Positions 55,995 to 64,000 of a stretch of DNA of 64,000 nucleotides are shown here, piece by piece. The position numbers and the translations under genes are program-made. The DNA comes from Prostheceraeus crozeri (Eukaryota; Platyhelminthes; Polycladida; Euryleptidae). The stretch spans positions 1-64,000 of the forward strand of contig CAJQUW010000492.1 in assembly GCA_907163375.1 (NCBI GenBank), written 5' to 3'. Below the pieces are notes generated by a model that was not told the origin of the DNA, searched no databases, and saw nothing but the letters and a program-made list of their open reading frames with translations. How positions within the stretch are numbered: position 1 is the first letter of the stretch; every line of letters starts with the position of its first letter.

Positions 55995-56870
55995 AAGTGA
56001 TGGAAATTGACTTACGTCACTTTGTGGAATCACCAACGAATTGTGTACGCTACTAACTTAAACAATGCGAAAAGTCAGGTTTCTATGGTAGCTCCCATAT
56101 AAATATTTTCCACTGTTCACAGATGTCCTCTGTTTCCAAATTTCACAAGAGATTGCAAAATTTCTGCTCTTTTAGTCGTGTGACTGAACTTTTGTGTTGT
56201 GGTTGGTTTTTATCGAAGTTTATGATTTGATTGAAATGTCACATTTTCATATCATTTCCATCTTCTCAACAACATCGCTTCGTGATAATCTAATAGCTGC
56301 CTAAGAGATATGAAAATGATTGATTCCCTCTCTTTGCGACTCCTATCGGTTATAAACATGTTTTTGAGACATTTCCATGACATTATGAGCGTTCGTTGAA
56401 CATTTATGTATTTGCACTTGAATAGATGTGAAAATCGATGTGAAGAGCAGAAAGTCGAACTTCGAAACTTTTCATATCATTTTCGTATTAATGTTATTAT
56501 AACTATGAGCTCTGAGAAAAGTACTGTGTCGTTTTATGTGTGAATTATACACTTGCGCTACACACATTCATTCGTAATATACACTGTAAATCGTAAAGTG
56601 CAAAAAGGTGGAACTATAAATAGGGGCGAAAAACAGTGTTCGCTCCTTTGACTGATGTTGACAGATTTGGTAAGACAAATGAATCACGATGTATTCTTTG
56701 CTTTACTTTGAACCAAAATCTCTTAATCAAGTCGATTTCAGTAGCTTTGAATTGTTTTGCAATTGACTGAAATTGAATTAAGATGCCATTGTTGAAGTCT
56801 TGGAAATCCAACTTTTCGCTATTTTAGCTTTTCATTTTGTTCGCTAGAATTGACAACAACAGTTTGTTGA
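55995..56870. other. Unassigned stretch
   Basis: A 65-codon minus-strand frame at 56614-56811 is unrecognised. 56800-56873 resembles 51975-52050, part of the duplicated flank of family X copies. Confidence 0.4.
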
Positions 56871-56873
56871 TGG

Positions 56874-58253
56874 CACAGAATTACATTGTTTAAGCGTGTC
56901 GCTTTACTACACTGTAAATCGCTGGATACGAAAATTACATACAAACATATACCAAAATTACATACAATTTGAAGCTAACATCTGATACGAGATTCTGGCA
57001 TGTCTACAGAGATCTGTTATGTTTTTCATAGCACATCTCACTTACTTTAGTATGTGATTGGTATGTAACGATACGAACTATTCTATCTGTGTTTGGCGGT
57101 TTAACACTGAAATACGAATTGTTGGTATGTTTTATATAAGAGACCCGTTGCAAATTCATCCTCATTCGTATGCCTCTGGTATGTATTTCGTATGTACAGC
57201 TTTAAGTCACATAGCAAAAAAATATGTATTACATACTACTGTCAAATAACATTTTTCGGTAATACCAGTCGTGAATATTTTTTGGTTGATGGAGTGATAT
57301 TTCAGTACATTAGATTTATTGTGACTTCTATGCTCCACAAATATGTCGTCGATCCTACTTGTCCAGCAACATTAACAGGACGTTTAGATAACACTACCTT
57401 ATGGCCCAAGTTAATAAACATCATTTCATTTAAACGATATCTTTAGTGAAATCCTGTTGACTTTTATATCTCAAACAGAACTATATTTGCGTTCATGAAT
57501 TATAATGTGTTTTTATTTCGGATTGATAATATGCTTAATTTCAAAATTACATAATGCATTATTGTTGATGGTTGCATACTTATTGATTATTTATGAAATG
57601 CCTTAGAATTACATGTGTTAAAATCGAATTCAGTATTGAAACTTTGACTTTTGAATGTCATTATCTCACTACTCACAAAACAGTAGTGACATTAGTGTGA
57701 TCTTTATTGACAAAAGGTCTTAAATCAACATACTTAGGTCATGATTTATGCTTTCCTTTAACATTGTGCTAGTGTGGCTTTAGTATGTAAAGCATACCAC
57801 ATTTGAAATAACATGCGAAAAGCATACGAATATATACCAAAAGAATACAGAAATATACCATAAAATATTTTGGTATGCATCCTTCGTATGTGATTAGTAT
57901 TGAGCGATTTACAGTGTAGTGCTGCAAACTGATTTAAAGCGATGTTACATGCAAGAACTTACGGAGTGGACAAAAGAAATTCCCAATACCTTGTAGAGAT
58001 GGGAAAGATTGTCCTTCATCACTTGCGGATAGCTGTGAATTCCATCAAAATACTTCGATTGCCACGATTTTTTGCGTCTCTTTACTGTACGATCCGGTTG
58101 ATAAGTCACTGGTGTGTGCATCTGGTGTGTTTAATCTGTGTGAATTTGGTGTGTTTTATGTGGAGCTGGCAGGCATTTCATTGGCGCTAAATGTTCCATG
58201 TTCCAATGCATCACTTCTAGTCAAATAGCGAAGACGACATCTTTAATTCTGTG
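56874..58253. mobile_element. hAT-MITE family X, copy 2, interrupted by a TA-MITE
   Basis: X sequence runs 56874-56907 and 57919-58253, starting CACAGAATTACATTG and ending TTTAATTCTGTG. The flanking sequence matches that of copy 1, so the X insertion predates duplication of the host region. The left 8-bp duplication seems to have been deleted. Part of the X interior is also missing compared with copy 1. Confidence 0.8.
56910..57916. mobile_element. TA-MITE family A, copy 2 (1007 bp, full length)
   Basis: Terminus CACTGTAAATCGCTGG at the left and the inverse of CACTGTAAATCGCTCAA at the right. TA lies at 56908-56909 and 57917-57918. Its target, CTTTGCTAGAAGTGC, exists uninterrupted in X copies at 52087 and 59722, directly confirming a TA duplication. 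Runs inverse to copy 1 at 16424-17420, to which it is closely similar throughout. Confidence 0.93.
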
Positions 58254-58455
58254 GTCAATAAAGCCGATCATTTATGCACCGATCTAGGTCATTGTTGCTA
58301 GATCTCTAGAGGAATCAAGCTACTATAACATGCAACATTTGCAGATTCTTGTCCTAAGGTGACTGCTGACAGTTGATTTAACAGAATGGTTTTATATATA
58401 AAGAGAAATGACAATTGTCGTGAATTTTTGCCAAGTACAAGGTCCTGGCTTCTTT

Positions 58456-58657
58456 CCATTGTCAACCATTAGAAACTGCCATCTTTAAGGTAGTGCGTTC
58501 CAGTCCATAACTAATGTATAGCATCGTATCTCTATGGTTGAAGCCATAGAGATTCGACGATGGACATGTACATGTGCATTGAAAGCAACATGAAGAGGAC
58601 ATGCGTTGTCATGGCAACGGTACCAAAACGACGGCGACTTCCAGTAGTTGACAATGG
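58456..58657. repeat. Inverted repeat with an inner hairpin
   Basis: The outer pair CCATTGTCAAC / GTTGACAATGG bounds the stretch. An inner stem pairs 58522-58537 with 58544-58562 (CATCG, TCTCTATGG). The 62-codon minus-strand frame here is a by-product. Confidence 0.6.
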
Positions 58658-58659
58658 CT

Positions 58660-59176
58660 AGGGGAATTGGCACCCTGTCAGTGTATTTTCTTTAAATATT
58701 TGCGACTATGTCATACATAATGTCCTATTTAAATGTAAGATAATTTTGACACAGCTGCTTTCAATGTCTAGTGTTAAGAGGATAGTGCATTGATATACGG
58801 CAGGAATGCAAGATAAAGTACGATAAAAAACGATAATTTGCAAACTGGTGCAGTTGAAATTTCTTTGCGGCTAGCGTTTGCAACTATTCAAAACTAATGA
58901 AGATCTAGCAACATTTACTTAGATCGCTACCATATCATGCTATCTGGCTTTCAACTGATTTTGATTAATTTTGTGAATCTCCTAATACCTTCAACACAAG
59001 TCATATTTCTCACTCTTGTGGTTTGTTCCATATCAACCCGACACCACATAATCTTTAAGTATGAAAACAGAGATTCGAGACAGTCCTGAGGATAACAATA
59101 TGACGAAAGTGAAAGATAATCCGTAAAACCTCTTCCACATCAGATATCGCAACGTAAAATGTGCAAAACAAATCTA
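58660..59176. other. Unassigned stretch
   Basis: Nothing recognised. Confidence 0.5.
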
Positions 59177-60694
59177 CACTGTAAATCGCTGGATACGAAA
59201 ATTACATACAAGCATATACCAAAATCACATGCAATTTGAAATTAACATGTGATACGAGATTCTCGCATGTTTACAGAGATCTGGTATGCTATTCATACGA
59301 AAGCGCACTTACTTCCGTATGTGATTGGTATGTAGGCATACGAACTATTCTATCTGTGATTGGCTGTTTTACGATGAAATACGAGTTGTTGGTATTTTTT
59401 ACATACCGATGCCTGTTGCCAATCGTCTTCATTCGTATGTCTTTCGTATGTAGAGGTTTAAGCCACATGGCAGAAAAGTATGCATATTACATACTACCGT
59501 CAATAACTTGTTTTCAGTAATACCATTCGTGCATATTTCTTTTTGATAGTGTGGTGTTTAATTAGAATAGATTTATCGTGAATTTTATGCTGTATGTCGT
59601 CGATGCTACTTGCCTAGTAACATTCCAAGGACGTTTGGCTAGTTCTACTTAATAAATCAACATGTTTAACATCCATGCATACAAACGCACAGAATTAGAT
59701 TGTTTAATCGTATCACTTTGCTAGAAGTGCAAACTGATTCAAACAGATGGCACATTCAGGAACTTACTAAGTGGACAAAAAGACATTTTTAATACCTTTC
59801 AGAGATAGGAAAAATAGTCGTGCGTCGCTTGCGGATTGCTCTGAATTCCTTCAAAATGCTCCGATCGCCACGACTCCTTCAGATTCGAAGAATTCAGGTC
59901 ATTGCGCAAAAGTTTTCTCGATAATGTTGTGCCCTCCAATCATTTTAAAAAAGTCAGCAGGCGCATGAAAAAACGTTCACAAACTTCTCTGTTGAACTTG
60001 ACATCGTCTGTGTCTCCTTACTGTGCGATGCGGTTGATAAAAGTCACTGAAACTTTGCACAATTTAACGTTGAACTGACTGCTTATTGTTCGATTGCTGT
60101 GGTATTTAGTCAGAAGATTGTGCCTTATCAGGTATGTTACATGTTCTACTGCTTCCCTTCTACTCAAACGGATGAAGAGACGACCGACCTACATGTAATT
60201 CTGTGATGCACACGATATCTTCAGTGTAACCATGTTGACTTATATATCTCAAACATGACTATCTTTGCGTTTATGAATTATAACGTATTTTTATTTCGGA
60301 TTGATAATGTGCTTAATTCCAAAAATACATAATGCATAATTGTTTATGGTTGAATGCTTATTGATAATTTATGAAATGCCTTATACTAACATGTATTAAA
60401 ATCGAATTCAGTATCGTAAGTTTGACTCTTGAATGTCATTACCTCACTACTTACAAGGCAGTAGTAAGTACCATGCAACATTAGTGTGAACTTTATTGAC
60501 AAAAGGCCTTAAATCAACATAGTTCAACATAGTTTAGACATCATTGATGCCTCCCTTTAACATTGTGCTGGTATGGCTTTACTATGTAAAGCATATCACA
60601 GCTGAAATAACGTACGAAGAGCATACAAGTAAATGCAGAAATATATTGTGGTATGCATCTTTCGTATGTGATTGGCATTGAGCGACTTACAGGG
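59177..60694. mobile_element. TA-MITE family A, copy 3, interrupted by hAT-MITE X
   Basis: Starts CACTGTAAATCGCTGG at 59177 and ends with the inverse of CCCTGTAAGTCGCTCAAT at 60694. TA flanks both sides (59175-59176, 60695-60696). The extra length relative to copies 1 and 2 is the nested X element at 59688-60205. Confidence 0.88.
59688..60205. mobile_element. hAT-MITE family X, copy 3 (518 bp), nested in the TA-MITE
   Basis: CACAGAATTAGATTG start and TGTAATTCTGTG end, closely similar to copy 1. The flanks TACAAACG and TGCACACG agree at 6 of 8 positions, a likely aged 8-bp duplication. Copies 1 and 2 of the TA-MITE lack it at the same site. Confidence 0.88.
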
Positions 60695-60699
60695 TATAC

Positions 60700-61530
60700 A
60701 CGCGATTAGCACCTTAGGCAACATTTTCGCGGTTATTCATCAAATACCAATTTTCAACACTTCCTACAATTGGTTTACGTTAGTGCGCCTGCAATGGCTG
60801 ATAAATGCTGCTCTTTGCAAGCACAATGCTCTTCAACAGGTCGAGTTAGGAAAATACCCCAACTGGGCAAGGACTATTTATTATCAAAAAAGTTTTTTCA
60901 AGAAAATAGAAGACATTTTTCATCACCTTGTATTGCACACACTCAATTCGAAAGTGTATTACATCCAAAGCAATTAAAACCTGAAACTTGTCTCATTTTC
61001 GATTTTGTTTCTGAAATTTGAGCATGGAAGAATTGCTTTGTTCAGTAAGTCAGTTCAATAGACAATCAATGCGACTAGACTTCCACATTTTTTGTAAACA
61101 TTGGTTTCACAACGAAATTAATTTCTGTTTCCCCATTGTTCTTTCTGCCTAATGACCAAACCTGCGCAATATTTTCGATTCGTTTTTTGCTTGTGAAGAA
61201 AACATATTGACTGACAATTGCATCGGAAACGTCGACAATTTTCACAATAGCAGCACATGACGAAGTAAATCTTCAATTTCAAATTTAATAATAATCAATT
61301 TTGATACTGAGGCCCCTCTTCTTCCATGCATTTATCACTTGTGATTTAACTTTCTGCAGATTTGGTTTCCATCTGGAATTATTTTGCTTATTACCATCAT
61401 TACTTTGTCAGACTGATACAATACATGCAATCTGTCATCGATCCCATTACTATGCAACGTAATTCTGTTTGAAATAAAACGCTTTGAATTTGTTAACATT
61501 CTTCGCACATTTCCTTGCAATGTTTCCATA
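60700..61530 (-). pseudogene. Decayed coding-like region, family unknown
   Basis: On the minus strand, 61335-61529 reads 'NVRRMLTNSKRFISNRITLH' and 'DKVMMVISKIIPDGN'. After a frame change, 'NLQKVKSQVINAWKKRGLS' follows near 61340-61285. Then 61075-61262 reads 'IVKIVDVSDAIVSQYVFF' and 'IENIAQVWSLGRKNNGE'. The pieces keep one direction and a protein-like composition across stops, which suggests an old gene or element protein. No known motif was identified. Plus-strand ORFs at 60672-61021 overlap the lower-numbered end and are not obviously better. Confidence 0.3.
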
Positions 61531-61533
61531 ATA

Positions 61534-62260
61534 TTGATTCATCGTTTCATTATTGAATTTATTTCCAATGTTCATTTCTTAGTTTTGCCGTTCTCGCCGT
61601 CTCTCCGAAACAAATCCCTTCGCAGGCTTCACATATCATCATTCATGCGTTATTCCATCTGTGGTCTTCGCACATCATTTGCCATTGAAGGTGGGACATT
61701 CCCATCACGAGTATTAGATATTGAACTTAACTTATATAGTTTACATATATACTATGGCCTGCCCATAAAGGGGCAGCTGGTACGCTCCCACCGGCAGAAA
61801 TGGTCGCACCGTATCAAACTTTTTGACTATCAGTTCTACTTTAGAGCCAAACTTGACGGGATCCGTGTGGGAGGACCCTCCCATTAGTCCATTTATTGAA
61901 TCACTTAGCGCTTCTTAGTAGGGGTTGGACCTAACCCCTACTGGTCCATCATACATATGCTCTTCTTCAAGTGTCAAGCACTAAGACTTTATAGGATCTA
62001 AGGCGTGTCGGGAGGACCGTGCTGGGGGTTTCATACTATAGCGCTATATGGACTGGATTTCACACTTAAGTACATGAGATCGTACAAGGCCGCTTAGCAA
62101 GCTTTGTGACCATTGCTGTCGAAAAAGAAGCATCCACTTTCTCTGTACTTTGTTGCAATGAATGGATTAGACCTTTGTATTTTCATTTGAAGCTTTCTCC
62201 CGATTTCTCTATCGCTTTCATTTTTGTTTTACTGTTTCATTGTTTCTTATTCTCTTGCTG
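61534..62260. other. Unassigned; small perfect hairpin inside
   Basis: A 117-codon plus frame (61534-61887) is unrecognised. AGTAGGGGTT and TAACCCCTACT (about 61916-61941) pair around a short loop. Confidence 0.4.
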
Positions 62261-64000
62261 AATTATGTGTTGCCTGTACCTATGTCATACCATGTTTCCT
62301 TTCTTTTTTTCTGTTGGTTTCCATTCTTGGGGTGGGTATAAAGGTCTAGTCTCATTTTGTTATCTTCGAAGAAAGTTTTGTAAACATTTAACGCTGACTT
62401 TTGTTAATTGTGTTCAGACGTTTTTGTTGTATCAGGAGTTCTGCATGCTTCTGCTTATTTCTGTTAAACCTTTGTAGTTTCTGTCCACGGTAAGTGTTGA
62501 CTGTAGCTTGGCATTATTCCCAACATTCGTTTCAGTTGAGATTGCACTATGACCTTTTCAAGGATGTTTCTGTCGGATATCATAGGGCCTGTGATTAGAA
62601 TAAATGTTGAGTTGCACCCTCAGTTAAAAATTGGAACAGAACTGAATAGCTGCCATTTCATCCAATATCAGGAATCATCAGCAGTCCCAGTTTACATCTC
62701 TCAACATCAACACAACTCCCTAATCAAAGTTGCAGCCATGCCAGGGTGCATTTGAGATTTACAATTAGCAAGCTAAGGAAATTTCGACGAGCATTCATTA
62801 AATATCCTTAAATATAATGCATATTTACTCGCCTACTCTTCGTGAGCTTAGTTAGATTGTAATCAGGCAAAAATACACATGATCACTCTGTATTTTATTC
62901 AATAAAGATTTCTGTGTCTATCTTTTAGCAGCAGTCAATGATGAGGTTTTTCTTCAATTTCAAATTAATGAAAAATGAAAAACGGAATCAATCGATGAAA
63001 ACTTGGCACAATTCAAAGCGAATCAGCATCTGTAGACAAATTCATAAATGGGCCGGAATTTCCCCAGGCCAGACCCGTTTCACAGTGAATACTCAGACCC
63101 AGTCATGTTAATACATTCGTGATACACAATGTCTCATTTCTCAATCTGTGAAGTTGATGAAAATGAGCTAAATTTTTGTCATAGCCTAAGAATGGTCTGC
63201 ATCTTGTCTTTTTAGTAGAAGACAACCAAACGGTCAGCATATTCACTTGATAGACTTATCGATTCGATTTATTTCAAATTATAGGCGCATGTACTTGAAC
63301 GCGAACAATCAACATAAACCATGTCCACCTGACTTTAGTTACAGTTAAATTTAGCATAGTCCGATAATAATAGTATTGAGACTTCTAATTCCACAACTGC
63401 ACTGATAGGGTTGCATTATTTTATCGCATTGCTTCTAGTTGATAATCAGGGCTGCCTTTGTTTCACGTGATTCGTGCGTGCGTGCGCAAGAACCCAGCAT
63501 GCAGCAGGCATGTGTGAATTCTCTCAAGCATCAGCACCATGTAAATAGAGTCAAAACATGTCCCAATTGTAAAACTCTTATTTATTGATTTTCACAGCTT
63601 CACAAAAAGAGTTTTCAGCCAGCCCACATACAAGTCAGTCTGTGCTTGTGAAGATTTATTGAGAACAACATAAATGCAGATTATCATGTTTCTCAAACGG
63701 CTAATGGTATTGGCAGTAACTATAGAGATCTGCTTCATGTTGCAGTAATTCGATTCACATGAATTTCGACTCAATAATATCAGCTGCAGGAATCGGTTTG
63801 TATGGGAACGCTGTCTGCGTACCTAGATTGAGGCAATTTGACTTATTGTGATGAACATTTAAATGAATACATTTCTCCTACACAAAGACGTCATGTTTCG
63901 AATTTAATTGAAGCCGCGTCAAGCCACCTTTGCCGATATTAATAATAATTAACAAACTGGAGGCAGATTTTGAATATAATGAGAGTGCGCATGTTTTGGA
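62261..64000. other. 1.7-kb stretch without a supported gene
   Basis: AT-rich, with scattered ORFs of 60-70 codons and no recognised motif, tandem array or long inverted repeat. Confidence 0.5.

Noticed and set aside
61534-61887. 117-codon ORF with 'GLPIKGQ', reminiscent of ribosomal protein uS13
   Set aside because: Only a six-residue resemblance; the rest of the protein does not fit and no introns or neighbours support it.

Overview
This window looks like AT-rich nuclear DNA from an invertebrate animal, probably marine; I cannot fix the phylum. It has no bacterial-style operons. It does have an animal class A GPCR, plausible splice sites, and a very dense, mostly decayed animal transposon load: Polinton/adintovirus-like remnants, CR1/Jockey-like LINEs, Penelope-like elements (PLEs) with GIY-YIG domains, Tc1/mariner, PIF/Harbinger, hAT and Crypton-like elements, MITEs, foldback elements and tRNA-derived SINEs.

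Layout. 0-4.3 kb: a frameshifted Polinton-like block (penton-like capsid piece, FtsK-like packaging ATPase), then tandem repeats and a large hairpin. 4.3-6.6 kb: an 8-bp-TSD MITE beside a Harbinger nuclease scrap, then a LINE with its reverse-transcriptase core. 10.3-11.7 kb: the only convincing intact host gene, an intronless-CDS 7TM receptor on the minus strand with a probable 5'UTR splice acceptor. 11.7-15.4 kb: a LINE split by a 0.8-kb repeat that recurs 2.7 kb away. 16.4-17.4 kb: a full TA-target MITE. 21-34 kb: transposase fragments, a Crypton-like tyrosine recombinase, a third LINE, foldback elements, a Tc1 relic and a series of long short-loop hairpins. 35-47 kb: PLE, SINE, MITE and hAT elements, one of them a 2.35-kb hAT with perfect TSDs and a nested MITE. 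49-60.7 kb: foldback, hAT-MITE and TA-MITE families nested in each other, plus a 1.6-kb near-perfect inverted repeat made of two PLE 3' halves. 60.7-64 kb: mostly unassigned.

Most notable observations: (1) a complete hammerhead-ribozyme core inside a tRNA-derived SINE at 38.6-38.7 kb; (2) about ten long palindromic hairpins with unrelated arms, several with small GC-rich self-complementary loops; (3) reciprocal nesting of two MITE families, with the pre-insertion site present elsewhere in the window; (4) the head-to-head PLE palindrome. Host genes other than the GPCR are limited to a few candidate exons. Everything here comes from reading the sequence; no database search was possible.
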